Below, piece after piece: positions 42,975-51,947 of a stretch of 64,000 nucleotides of DNA. A model generated the notes under the pieces. It did not search any database, had not been told where the DNA came from, and was given only the letters and a program-made list of their open reading frames with translations. The DNA comes from Lachnospiraceae bacterium (GTDB lineage Bacteria > Bacillota > Clostridia > Lachnospirales > Lachnospiraceae). The stretch is taken from positions 1-64,000 of the forward strand of contig JAFZUW010000026.1 of assembly GCA_017618195.1 (NCBI GenBank). The letters are read 5' to 3'. The position numbers were made by a program, and so were the translations under genes. Positions within the stretch are counted from its first letter, which is position 1; every line of letters begins with the position of its first letter.

Positions 42975-44184
42975 CGTATCCGAGGTCAACATCTACCTGA
43001 AGAATCTGTTCAACCGGGACGCCGTGCTTTCGCGGATCGTGGTGGAAGGAGAGGTCTCCAACTGCAAATACCACTCGACCGGGCATGTGTATTTTACGCT
43101 GAAGGATTCGGGCGGACAGCTGAAGTGCGTGATGTTCGCATCTTCCCGCGTAAAAGGACTGGCGTTTCCGATGAAGGAAGGCGATCAGGTTCAGGCACTC
43201 GGAAGGATCTCAATCTTTGAGCGGGACGGCGTGTACCAGATGTATGCGGACCGGATCGTTCTGGCGGGTCTCGGGGAACTGTATGAGCGCTTTGAACAGC
43301 TTAAGAAACGGCTGTATGCCGAAGGTCTGTTTGATCAGGAACATAAGAAGCCGATTCCCCCGTATCCGAAACGGATCGGAATCGTGACCGCGCGTACCGG
43401 CGCCGCGCTGCAGGACATTTTGAACATCCTGCACCGCAGAAATCCGTATGTGCAGCCGATCCTCGCGCCGGCGCAGGTGCAGGGTGAGGGCGCTTCGGAG
43501 ACGATCGTCCGGGCAATCCGGCTTTTGGAGCATGCCGACGTCGACGTGATCATCGTCGGACGAGGCGGCGGATCGATCGAAGACCTTTGGGCGTTTAACG
43601 AGGAGATTGTCGCGCGGGCGGTATATGAGTGCCCGGTACCGATCATTTCCTGCGTCGGGCATGAGACCGACACGACCATCATCGATTATGCGGCGGACCT
43701 TCGCGCACCGACCCCTTCCGCGGCGGCGGAACTGGCAGTCGGCCTTGCGGAGGAGCTGAGCGCGAGAATGGTGGATTACCACTGTGCATTGACCGACGCG
43801 ATGACCGATATCATCGAGCGGCGGAGAGAAGCGCTTGCACACGCGGAACGGCTGCTTGCCATGCAGAAGCCTACGGCAAGGCTCGCCAGAAGACGCGAGC
43901 GCATGGAGGCAATCGAAAGGCAGCTCCGTTCGGCAATGGAGAACCGCCTCGCAAAAGAAACGAAACGGCTTGCCGTGGCGGCCGCGAGACTCGACGGGAT
44001 GTCGCCTCTTAAAAAGCTCGGAGGAGGGTTCGGATACGTTTCGGATCCGGACGGAAAGCCGGTCGTAAGCGTAACGCAGCGGAAGCCCGGAGAGACGATA
44101 CGGATCGTCCTGAAGGACGGCGAGCTGAACGCGGAAGTAAAGAACGCAGTCACATTTTCCGACCCGATGAACCGTACGGAGTAA
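42958..44184 (+). CDS. xseA: Exodeoxyribonuclease VII large subunit
   Basis: The protein has 408 residues. It has an N-terminal OB-fold (VSEVNIYLKNLFNRD, VEGEVSNCKYHSTGHVYFTLKD), the catalytic core with IGIVTARTGAALQDIL, GRGGGSIEDLWAFNEE and SCVGHETDTTIIDYAADLRA, and a coiled-coil region. With XseB it forms an exonuclease that degrades single-stranded DNA from both ends. The start overlaps nusB by 17 bp, and xseB follows 48 bp later. Confidence 0.96.
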   Translation: MNPVYSVSEVNIYLKNLFNRDAVLSRIVVEGEVSNCKYHSTGHVYFTLKDSGGQLKCVMFASSRVKGLAFPMKEGDQVQALGRISIFERDGVYQMYADRIVLAGLGELYERFEQLKKRLYAEGLFDQEHKKPIPPYPKRIGIVTARTGAALQDILNILHRRNPYVQPILAPAQVQGEGASETIVRAIRLLEHADVDVIIVGRGGGSIEDLWAFNEEIVARAVYECPVPIISCVGHETDTTIIDYAADLRAPTPSAAAELAVGLAEELSARMVDYHCALTDAMTDIIERRREALAHAERLLAMQKPTARLARRRERMEAIERQLRSAMENRLAKETKRLAVAAARLDGMSPLKKLGGGFGYVSDPDGKPVVSVTQRKPGETIRIVLKDGELNAEVKNAVTFSDPMNRTE

Positions 44185-44232
44185 GGTGCGTCGGAGACAG
44201 TCTGTCCCTTCCGGGACGGGAAGGAGAACCAA

Positions 44233-44445
44233 ATGGAAGAGAAACAGAAGGAACTGTCGTTAGAGGAGCGGATGCAGAAGATGGAAGACATCATCCGCCG
44301 CATGGAGAACATGGAACTGACGCTGGACGAATCGTTCCGGCTTTACAAGGACGGTATGGAGCAGCTGAAGAAATGCAGCGAGATGATCGATACCGTAGAG
44401 AAGGAATTACAGATTATTGAGGAAGGCGGGAATGACAATGAGTGA
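44233..44445 (+). CDS. xseB: Exodeoxyribonuclease VII small subunit
   Basis: The protein has 70 residues in two helices, with the family pattern EERMQKMEDIIRRMEN, then LTLDESFRLYKDGMEQLKKC. Several copies bind the XseA coiled coil. The ATG at 44233 follows GGAAGGAGA. The 3' end overlaps the start of ispA. Confidence 0.95.
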   Translation: MEEKQKELSLEERMQKMEDIIRRMENMELTLDESFRLYKDGMEQLKKCSEMIDTVEKELQIIEEGGNDNE

Positions 44446-45355
44446 CCGCACGTTTCAGGAAGTTCTGAAAGAGAAAACCGAGCAGATAACGGAGATCGTG
44501 AGATCGTTTCTTCCGGCGGAAGAGGGGAAGCAGCGCATTCTGTTTGAAGCCATGAATTACAGCGTTTTAGCGGGAGGAAAGCGGATCCGCCCTCTGCTGA
44601 TACTGGAGACGTACCGGTATCTCGGCGGGGATCCGGAGCGCGAGAAGGACATCGTATATCCGTTCCTTTCGGCAATGGAGATGATTCATTCGTATTCGCT
44701 CGTGCATGATGACCTGCCGGCGATGGACAACGACATGTACCGCCGCGGCAAGATGACGACGCACGTTGCTTACGGACACGCTGTCGGAATCCTTGCGGGA
44801 GACGGACTTTTAAACTACGCGTTTGAGACGGCGCTTAAGGCAAAGATGCTTCCCGGCGAGCAGGAAAATGTGCTGCGCGCCCTCCGCGTTTTGGCGGACA
44901 AGGCAGGCGCCTACGGCATGGTTGGCGGACAGACGGTCGACGTGATCGGAACCGGTAAGAGCTTTACCGGAGAGGAGCTTTTGTTCATCTACAAGCTGAA
45001 GACAGGAGCGCTTCTCGAGGCATCGATGATGATCGGAGCGATCCTTGCAGGTGCGGACGAAGAGACGGTCCGCGCAATGGAGGAGATCGCTGCGGATGTC
45101 GGAATGGCGTTCCAGATTCAGGACGACATTCTCGATGTAACGAGCACGGTTGCCGAGCTCGGCAAAGCCGTGTTCAGTGATGAGAAGAACAAGAAGACGA
45201 CGTACGCATCCCTGTTCGGAATCGAGGAATCGTCCGCGACGGTTGAAAAACTTACCGCAAGAGCTCTTGCCAGATTGTCGGAATACGGCAGTAACGGGCA
45301 GGAGAGCGTATTTTTGAAAGAATTGCTGATGTACCTCGTGCACCGCACGAAATAA
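44432..45355 (+). CDS. ispA: Farnesyl/geranyl diphosphate synthase
   Basis: The protein has 307 residues from ATG 44432; ATG 44438 is an equally plausible start with better spacing from GAGGAAGG. It is an all-helical prenyl synthase. The first Asp-rich motif is DDLPAMDND, the bacterial type with a two-residue insertion, and the second is FQIQDDILD; GGKRIRP binds the diphosphate. It condenses IPP with DMAPP and GPP to make C15 (or C20) prenyl diphosphate. The dxs gene follows 57 bp later, so two steps of isoprenoid synthesis are adjacent. Confidence 0.95.
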   Translation: MTMSDRTFQEVLKEKTEQITEIVRSFLPAEEGKQRILFEAMNYSVLAGGKRIRPLLILETYRYLGGDPEREKDIVYPFLSAMEMIHSYSLVHDDLPAMDNDMYRRGKMTTHVAYGHAVGILAGDGLLNYAFETALKAKMLPGEQENVLRALRVLADKAGAYGMVGGQTVDVIGTGKSFTGEELLFIYKLKTGALLEASMMIGAILAGADEETVRAMEEIAADVGMAFQIQDDILDVTSTVAELGKAVFSDEKNKKTTYASLFGIEESSATVEKLTARALARLSEYGSNGQESVFLKELLMYLVHRTK

Positions 45356-45412
45356 AGATACCGTTTACGGACCGAAGCCGGTTTACGGTCCCGTGCGGGG
45401 GGAAGAGAGAAC

Positions 45413-47284
45413 ATGAGTAGCATACTGGATACAATTGAACGGCCGAATGACGTAAAGAACGTCCCCGAGGACAAGCTGCCGCAGCTTTGTAAGGAGATCC
45501 GCCGCAGGATCCTCGATACCGTCAGCAAAAACGGCGGGCATCTGGCTTCCAACCTCGGAACGGTGGAGCTGACGGTTGCCCTGCACCGTTTCTTGGACCT
45601 TCCGAAGGACCAGCTGATCTGGGACGTGGGTCATCAGGCTTACACGCATAAGATTCTGACGGGCCGCAAGGATTCGTTCTATACGCTTCGCAGAAGGGGC
45701 GGCATCAGCGGCTTCCCGAAGCGGAAGGAAAGCCCGTGCGACGTCATCGATACCGGGCACAGTTCGACTTCGGTTTCGGTAGCTGCCGGACTTGCCAAGG
45801 CGAGGGATTTGAAGGGCGAGAACAATCGAATTGTCGCGGTGATCGGAGACGGCTCCCTTTCGGGAGGACCCGCGTATGAGGCTCTCAATCACGCGGGACG
45901 GTTTAAGACCAACCTGATCATTATCCTGAACGACAACGAAATGTCGATTTCGAAAAATGTGGGCGCGATGGCGAACTACCTCCGCAAAGCCCGCATGAGC
46001 GTAAATTATATCGATTTAAAGAGCAACGTCGAGCAGAAGCTCAATAAGACGTCGCTCGGCGCGAGAATCGCCAACCGCATCAAAAAGATGAAGGCTGCGA
46101 TCCGTTTCATGTTCGTTCCCGGCGAATTCTTCACCGAGATGGGAATAGCATATTACGGACCGGTTGACGGACATAACATCGCGGAGATGGAAAAGGCATT
46201 GAAGGCGGCTTCCCGCATCCGCGGAGCGGTTCTCATCCATTGCGTCACGAAGAAGGGCAAGGGTTATCAGTTCGCCGAAGCCGATCCGAGCAAATTCCAC
46301 GGAACGCCTCCGTTCGATCCGAAGAACGGCGATCCGGTGGGACTGCCCATAAAAGAAACCTATACCGACGTATTCCGGGATGAAATCGTCCGGATCGGGA
46401 AGGAACATCCGGAGGTTGCCGCGATCACGGCGGCCATGTCGGACGGTACCGGTCTCGACAGCTTCCGCAAGCAGTTCCCTTCCCGCTTTTTCGATGTCGG
46501 GATAGCGGAAGGACACGCTGCCTCATTTGCCGCAGGCCTTTCGATCAACGGGATGCATCCGGTGATCGCGGTATATTCCACCTTCCTGCAGCGTGCTTAC
46601 GATGAGATCATGGAAGAGATCTGTCTGAACGACAGACCGGTTACGCTTGCAATCGACCGCTCCGGCATTGTCGGTTCGGACGGCGAGACGCATCAGGGAC
46701 TGTTTGATATCGCATTCCTGTCGCACATGCCCGGAATGACCGTAATGGCGCCGCGAAACGGCGAAGAGCTCCGGACAATGTTACGGTACGCCGTTACTTT
46801 GGAAGGACCGAACGCGGTCCGCTATCCGAAGGGAAGCAAGGATCTGAAGGCGCTTCCCGTCGAAGTTTCGCCGATCCGTTACGGCAAAGCGGAAGTGCTC
46901 CGTAAAGGTTCCGAAACGGCGATCCTGTTCCTCGGAACGCTCGGAGAAGAGGCAATGGGCGTCAGAAACATCTTAAAGGAGCACGGAACGGACGCATCGG
47001 TTGTCAACGCGCGATTCGCAGCTCCGTTTGACAAGGAGATGATCCGCGAACTTTCGAAGACGCACAACCTTCTCGTGACGATCGAGGAAGGCGTACGGAC
47101 CGGAGGGTTCGGGGAAAGGGTTGCCGCTTTCGTGATGGAAGAGCGGCTTCCGATGAAGGTGCTGATATGTGCGATGCCCGATGCCTTCCAGGCGCAGGCT
47201 TCCCAGCAGGAGATCCGCGAAGCGTGCGGTTTGACCGCTTCGGCAATCGCGGACAAGGTTCTTCGGTACGGGACAAATGTATGA
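45413..47284 (+). CDS. dxs: 1-deoxy-D-xylulose-5-phosphate synthase
   Basis: The protein has 623 residues, the normal length. It is a thiamine-diphosphate enzyme with WDVGHQAYTHKILTGR, DTGHSSTS, the GDGSLSGGPAYEALN cofactor motif and a C-terminal transketolase half with RYPKGS. It makes DXP from pyruvate and glyceraldehyde 3-phosphate, the first step of the MEP route to isoprenoids. The ATG at 45413 follows GGGGGAAGAGAG. Its stop codon overlaps the tlyA start (ATGA). Confidence 0.97.
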   Translation: MSSILDTIERPNDVKNVPEDKLPQLCKEIRRRILDTVSKNGGHLASNLGTVELTVALHRFLDLPKDQLIWDVGHQAYTHKILTGRKDSFYTLRRRGGISGFPKRKESPCDVIDTGHSSTSVSVAAGLAKARDLKGENNRIVAVIGDGSLSGGPAYEALNHAGRFKTNLIIILNDNEMSISKNVGAMANYLRKARMSVNYIDLKSNVEQKLNKTSLGARIANRIKKMKAAIRFMFVPGEFFTEMGIAYYGPVDGHNIAEMEKALKAASRIRGAVLIHCVTKKGKGYQFAEADPSKFHGTPPFDPKNGDPVGLPIKETYTDVFRDEIVRIGKEHPEVAAITAAMSDGTGLDSFRKQFPSRFFDVGIAEGHAASFAAGLSINGMHPVIAVYSTFLQRAYDEIMEEICLNDRPVTLAIDRSGIVGSDGETHQGLFDIAFLSHMPGMTVMAPRNGEELRTMLRYAVTLEGPNAVRYPKGSKDLKALPVEVSPIRYGKAEVLRKGSETAILFLGTLGEEAMGVRNILKEHGTDASVVNARFAAPFDKEMIRELSKTHNLLVTIEEGVRTGGFGERVAAFVMEERLPMKVLICAMPDAFQAQASQQEIREACGLTASAIADKVLRYGTNV

Positions 47285-48102
47285 AAGACAGACTCGACAT
47301 CAGAATGACGGAACGCGGCTTGTGTCAGACAAGAACGCGTGCCAGACAGCATATTCTTGCCGGAGACGTTTCGGTTAACGGAACGGTTGTAACGAAGCCC
47401 GGAACAATGGTCGAAGAAGACGCGGAGATTACGCTCGGCGGAGACGGAGACCGTTATGTCGGACGGGGCGGCTACAAGCTCGAGCGGGCGCTTCACGAGT
47501 TCGGGATCGGCCTTACGGGGCTGACCTGTATCGATGCCGGCGCTTCGACCGGAGGCTTTACCGATTGCATGCTGCAAAACGGCGCCGCACTCGTTTATGC
47601 GATTGACGTCGGAACGGCGCAGCTTGCGGAGAAGCTCCGAAACGACCCGCGAGTCGTTTCGATGGAGCAGACCGATATCCGGGAGATGACCGGGGCGGAA
47701 TTGAAGGAACCGGCGCAGTTTCTGGCGGCGGATCTGTCGTTCATATCGCTTTCGAAGGTGCTTCCGGCATTTGCCTCACTCATAAGCGAAGGCGGCCGGA
47801 TCGTATGCCTTATTAAGCCGCAGTTTGAAGCCGGCAGAGAGCATATCGGAAAGAACGGGATTGTAAAGGACCCCAGAGTCCACCGGAACGTGATCGTATC
47901 GGTGACCGGAGCTGCCGCGGAACAGGGATTTGCCTGCGACGGCATCACATATTCGCCGATTCAGGGCGGAAGCGGGAACACGGAGTACCTCTTCACCGCC
48001 GTAAAGACACTTAAGCCCGCCGCGGGAACGGATGCCGCGACAGCGGAAAGGATTGTCAATGAAGCGTTTTTGTATCATAGCAAACAAGGAAAAGGATCCT
48101 GA
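47281..48102 (+). CDS. tlyA: TlyA-family rRNA 2'-O-methyltransferase
   Basis: The protein has 273 residues: an N-terminal S4 RNA-binding domain (about 5-65, with LCQTRTRARQHILAGDVSVNG) and an FtsJ-like Rossmann methyltransferase domain (VGRGGYKLERAL, IDAGASTGGFTDCMLQ, LIKPQFEAGRE). Homologues methylate 16S and/or 23S rRNA ribose and affect capreomycin sensitivity. ATG 47281 overlaps the dxs stop by 4 bp. nadK begins 44 bp before its end. Confidence 0.93.
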   Translation: MKDRLDIRMTERGLCQTRTRARQHILAGDVSVNGTVVTKPGTMVEEDAEITLGGDGDRYVGRGGYKLERALHEFGIGLTGLTCIDAGASTGGFTDCMLQNGAALVYAIDVGTAQLAEKLRNDPRVVSMEQTDIREMTGAELKEPAQFLAADLSFISLSKVLPAFASLISEGGRIVCLIKPQFEAGREHIGKNGIVKDPRVHRNVIVSVTGAAAEQGFACDGITYSPIQGGSGNTEYLFTAVKTLKPAAGTDAATAERIVNEAFLYHSKQGKGS

Positions 48103-48889
48103 CGGCCGGATCGCAAAGCGGCTTGCCGCATGCATTTCGGAGCACGGCGGGAGCGCTTATGTCGTTGCGCCGCTTGTTATGGGCACGGACTACTGCAAAG
48201 TGGATCTCGAGCCCGGAACCGAATGCACGATCATCCTCGGCGGCGACGGGACCTTCCTGCGCGGCGCCAAAGTGCTTCAGGCGAGCGGAATTCCGGTAAT
48301 GGGGATCAACCTCGGACACCTCGGATTTCTTACCGCCGCCGAATACCAGGACGCCGACAGGGCAGTTTCACAGCTTGTGAATGACGAGTATGTGATTGAG
48401 AAGAAGTCGCTTCTTAAGACGAGTCGCAACGGAGTCGAGTCCGAAATCCTTGCGATGAACGATGTCGTCATTGCGCGCTCGGGATTTTCCCGCCTGATCC
48501 GCTTAAAGGTTTCGGTAAACGGTCAGATGGCCGACAATTATCAGGGCGACGGCGTTATCATAGCGACGCCTTCCGGTTCGACCGGCTACAGCTTAAGCGC
48601 CGGAGGCCCGGTTGTCGCACCGCAGGCGCGTACGCTTGTCATCACGCCCGTATGTCCGCATATGCTTCACGCAAGACCGTTCGTCATTTCGGACGAGGAC
48701 GAGATTGAAATCGAAGTATGCAGCAGCTCGCGTTCGCTTGAGCAGGAAGCTACGGTGACCGTTGACGGAGACGAGGTTATGGGGCTTTCGGTCGGCGACA
48801 AGGTAACCGTCCGCCGGGCGGCAGCGGAGATTTCGGTCGTAATGCTCAGAGAGATTTCTTTCTGGGACAGAGTACGCGGGAAACTTTAA
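48059..48889 (+). CDS. nadK: NAD kinase
   Basis: The protein has 276 residues with the GGDGTFLRGAK motif, NLGHLGFLTAAE, the DGVIIATPSGSTGYSLSAGGP segment and the C-terminal beta-rich domain of NAD kinases. It makes NADP from NAD and ATP. I chose ATG 48059 (AAAGGA upstream; the Rossmann start MKRFCIIAN fits). It overlaps tlyA by 44 bp in another frame, an unusually long but real overlap. argR follows 12 bp downstream. Confidence 0.96.
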   Translation: MKRFCIIANKEKDPDGRIAKRLAACISEHGGSAYVVAPLVMGTDYCKVDLEPGTECTIILGGDGTFLRGAKVLQASGIPVMGINLGHLGFLTAAEYQDADRAVSQLVNDEYVIEKKSLLKTSRNGVESEILAMNDVVIARSGFSRLIRLKVSVNGQMADNYQGDGVIIATPSGSTGYSLSAGGPVVAPQARTLVITPVCPHMLHARPFVISDEDEIEIEVCSSSRSLEQEATVTVDGDEVMGLSVGDKVTVRRAAAEISVVMLREISFWDRVRGKL

Positions 48890-48901
48890 CAGGAGGTATC
48901 C

Positions 48902-49363
48902 ATGAAGAACAAGAGACAGAACAGGATTTTGGAACTGATCTCGGAGCGCGAGATCGGAACGCAGGAAGAGCTTGCGAGTCTTCTGACGGAATCCGGGTTT
49001 CAGGTTACGCAGGCGACAATCTCGCGTGACATCCGCGAACTGCGGATCACGAAGATGCCGATTGCGAACGGCCGGCAGCGGTACGTCAGCATTTCGCATG
49101 ACGATCCGTCGGACACGAACCGGGAACGCTATAAGCGAATCCTCAAAGACGCAATCGTTTCCATGGATACCGCGCAGAATATTCTGGTAGTCCGCACAAG
49201 CGCCGGAATGGCGATGGCGGTTGCCGCCGCGATTGACGGAATCCGGTTCTCCTCAATCGTCGGATCGCTTGCGGGCGATGACACGGTATTTCTTGCCGTG
49301 AAGTCCGCGGAAGAGGCCGAAGGGATTCTGAAACGGATCCAGGCAGTCACCGGAGAAGCTTAG
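48902..49363 (+). CDS. argR: Arginine repressor ArgR
   Basis: The protein has 153 residues. It has an N-terminal winged helix (ELASLLTESGFQVTQATISR) and a C-terminal oligomerisation/arginine domain with SAGMAMAVAAAIDG and GSLAGDDTVFLAV. In Clostridia this cluster position is typical. It controls arginine synthesis and breakdown genes, none of which lie here. The ATG at 48902 follows ACAGGAGG. Confidence 0.95.
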   Translation: MKNKRQNRILELISEREIGTQEELASLLTESGFQVTQATISRDIRELRITKMPIANGRQRYVSISHDDPSDTNRERYKRILKDAIVSMDTAQNILVVRTSAGMAMAVAAAIDGIRFSSIVGSLAGDDTVFLAVKSAEEAEGILKRIQAVTGEA

Positions 49364-49408
49364 GATTTAATAAAAATCAGATAAAAGGAAAGAGAGGAAG
49401 AAAGTTCT

Positions 49409-50149
49409 ATGTCAGGACATTCCAAATTTGCCAACATCAAGCACAAGAAGGAGAAAAACGATGCCGCAAAGGGTAAGGTGTTTACCCGTCTCGGCCGTGA
49501 GATCGCCGTTGCCGTAAAAGAGGGCGGCCCCGATCCGAACAACAACAGCAAGCTGAAGGATATCATTGCAAAAGCCAAATCCAACAACATGCCGAACGAT
49601 ACGATCGACCGCAGCATCAAAAAAGCTGCCGGCGACGCCAACGCAGTAAACTACGAGTTCGTTTCCTATGAGGGTTACGGCCCGAAGGGTATCGCCATCA
49701 TCGTTGAGGCGCTTACCGATAACAAGAACCGTACCGCGGCCAACATCCGCAGCGCGTTCACGAAAGGAAACGGAAGCATCGGTACTCCCGGATGCGTATC
49801 GTTCATGTTCGACGAGAAGGGACAGATCCTGATCGACAAGGAAGAGTGCGATATCGATCCCGACGATCTGATGATGATGGCTCTTGACGCCGGCGCTGAG
49901 GATTTTGCGGACAATGAGGATTCTTACGAGATCCTGACCGATCCCGATTCGTTCTCGGCAGTACGCGAGGCTCTTGAGGCACAGGGCGTTCCGATGGCAC
50001 AGGCCGAAGTAACGAAACTTCCGCAGACCGAAGTGGAGCTGACCGACGAGCAGGACATCAAAATGTTCAACCGCACGCTCGATCTTCTGGATGACGATGA
50101 CGACGTGCAGGAAGTATACCACAACGGCATTCTGCCGGATGAGGAGTAA
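49409..50149 (+). CDS. yebC: YebC/PmpR-family protein (TACO1 family)
   Basis: The protein has 246 residues with the family start MSGHSKFANIKHKK and later motifs such as NYEFVSYEGYGPKGIAIIVE and the conserved acidic C-terminal end. It was long annotated as a DNA-binding regulator; some homologues act on translation of proline-rich sequences. The ATG at 49409 follows AAAGAGAGGAAG. It sits between argR and recN. Confidence 0.95.
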   Translation: MSGHSKFANIKHKKEKNDAAKGKVFTRLGREIAVAVKEGGPDPNNNSKLKDIIAKAKSNNMPNDTIDRSIKKAAGDANAVNYEFVSYEGYGPKGIAIIVEALTDNKNRTAANIRSAFTKGNGSIGTPGCVSFMFDEKGQILIDKEECDIDPDDLMMMALDAGAEDFADNEDSYEILTDPDSFSAVREALEAQGVPMAQAEVTKLPQTEVELTDEQDIKMFNRTLDLLDDDDDVQEVYHNGILPDEE

Positions 50150-50182
50150 CCTTAATTCCCGGAGAGAGGGAAAGGGCGATTT

Positions 50183-51859
50183 ATGTTACTGAGTTTACAT
50201 GTCAAAAACTTTGCTATCATTGACGAAGTGTATGTGGATTTCGGCGCGGGGATGAACATCCTTACCGGTGAAACCGGCGCCGGCAAATCCATCCTTCTCG
50301 GCTCGGTAAATGCCGCGCTCGGCGGAAAGGTCAGCAAGGAGATGCTCGGCCGGAACGCCGACTATGCGCTTGCGGAACTGATCTTCGACAGCGGGGACGA
50401 GAGTATCCGTGCTCTGCTTGAACGAAACGAGATACCCATCGAGGATAATCTGATCATTTCCCGCCGCATTTCGGACAACGGACGGAGCATCAGCCGCGTA
50501 AACGGCGAAGTCGTCAATACGGGCTTTCTGAAGGAGCTGTCGGATAAGCTTCTCGAAGTTTACGGACAGCGGGAGAATCAAACTCTTCTTGATCGGAAGA
50601 ACCAGCTGAAACTGGTGGACCGTTTCTTTAAAGAGCAGACCGCGCCGCTTCTTGAGGAGATCCGTACGGCTTATACCGAGTACCGTCAGACGCTCCGTGA
50701 GTACGAGGAAGCGCAGGCGCATTCGGAAAGCCGGACGCGCGAGCTGTCGCTTCTGCGTTACGAGCATGAGGAGATTGAGAAGGCCGATCCGAAGCCCGGA
50801 GAGGATGCCGCGCTCGAAGAACGCTTCCGCGTACTTTCGAACCGGAGCCGTCTTTTGGAGGCTGCCGGAGAGGCGGACAGGCTTCTGTGCACGGATTCCG
50901 ACAGCGCGTCGGACCTTGTCGGACGCACGCTTCGGCAAATGGGACGAGTCATTTCGTACGATGAGAAGCTGGATGGCATTTACCGTGAGATTGAGCAGCT
51001 CGAGGAACTGCTCCGGGACATCGGAGCGGGACTTTCGGATTACGTCGACGACCTCGGTTCGGATGAAGGCGAGCTGAGCGAAACCGAGGAACGCCTCAAT
51101 CTCCTGAATCATTTGAAAGCCAAATACGGCAAGACCGTCGAAGACATCCGCGCTTACGATGCGGAACTTGCCGTCAAGATCGACCGGCTCGAGAATTACG
51201 ACCGTTATCTCGAAGAGACGAAGGCAAAGGTGCGAAAGCAGGAGAAGAAGCTTGCGGAACTTTGCGGAAAGCTCGGAGAGGTCCGCAGAGAATCGGCCGG
51301 AAAGCTTGAGGTTAAGATCCGTGAGGCACTGAAAGATCTGAACTTCCCGGATGTCGTATTCCGGATCGATATTGAAACGGTGCCGATGACCGGTGACGGA
51401 ACGGAGAGCGCGGAATTCATGATTTCCGTGAACCCGGGCGAGCCGGTGAGACCGCTTGCGAAGATCGCGAGCGGCGGCGAACTGTCGCGTATCAGTCTTG
51501 CGGTGAAGTCCGTATTTGCCGGCAAGGATGAGATCGAAACGCTGATCTTAGACGAGATCGATACCGGCGTCAGCGGACGTACCGCCCAGAAGGTTGCGGA
51601 GAAGATGGCCGCGATCGCGAAGGAGCATCAGATATTATGCATCACGCATCTGCCGCAGATCGCCGCATTTGCCTCAAAGCATTTCCTGATCGAGAAGGCG
51701 ACCGACGGGGCTTCGACGAAGACAGGCGTGACGCCGCTTACGGAAGAGCAGACCGTAGGGGAGCTTGCGAGAATGCTGAGCGGTGCGCAGATTACCGATT
51801 CGGTAATGGCCAACGCGAAGGAAATGCGCGAGCTCGCGATGAAAAGAAAGAACGCGTAA
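50183..51859 (+). CDS. recN: DNA repair protein RecN
   Basis: The protein has 558 residues. It is an SMC-like ATPase with Walker A GETGAGKSI near residue 35, a long central coiled coil, the ABC signature KIASGGELSRISLA and Walker B TLILDEIDTGVSG. It helps double-strand-break repair by gathering DNA ends. The ATG at 50183 follows GAGAGGG. It ends the cluster that began with the Asp23 gene. Confidence 0.96.
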   Translation: MLLSLHVKNFAIIDEVYVDFGAGMNILTGETGAGKSILLGSVNAALGGKVSKEMLGRNADYALAELIFDSGDESIRALLERNEIPIEDNLIISRRISDNGRSISRVNGEVVNTGFLKELSDKLLEVYGQRENQTLLDRKNQLKLVDRFFKEQTAPLLEEIRTAYTEYRQTLREYEEAQAHSESRTRELSLLRYEHEEIEKADPKPGEDAALEERFRVLSNRSRLLEAAGEADRLLCTDSDSASDLVGRTLRQMGRVISYDEKLDGIYREIEQLEELLRDIGAGLSDYVDDLGSDEGELSETEERLNLLNHLKAKYGKTVEDIRAYDAELAVKIDRLENYDRYLEETKAKVRKQEKKLAELCGKLGEVRRESAGKLEVKIREALKDLNFPDVVFRIDIETVPMTGDGTESAEFMISVNPGEPVRPLAKIASGGELSRISLAVKSVFAGKDEIETLILDEIDTGVSGRTAQKVAEKMAAIAKEHQILCITHLPQIAAFASKHFLIEKATDGASTKTGVTPLTEEQTVGELARMLSGAQITDSVMANAKEMRELAMKRKNA

Positions 51860-51947
51860 CGAAGGACAGAACAGCAAAACCGGATACGGATTTGTTTGGA
51901 ACGGGAGCCATCGGCTTCGTGGAAATATTACATTGAGCGAGGTTACT

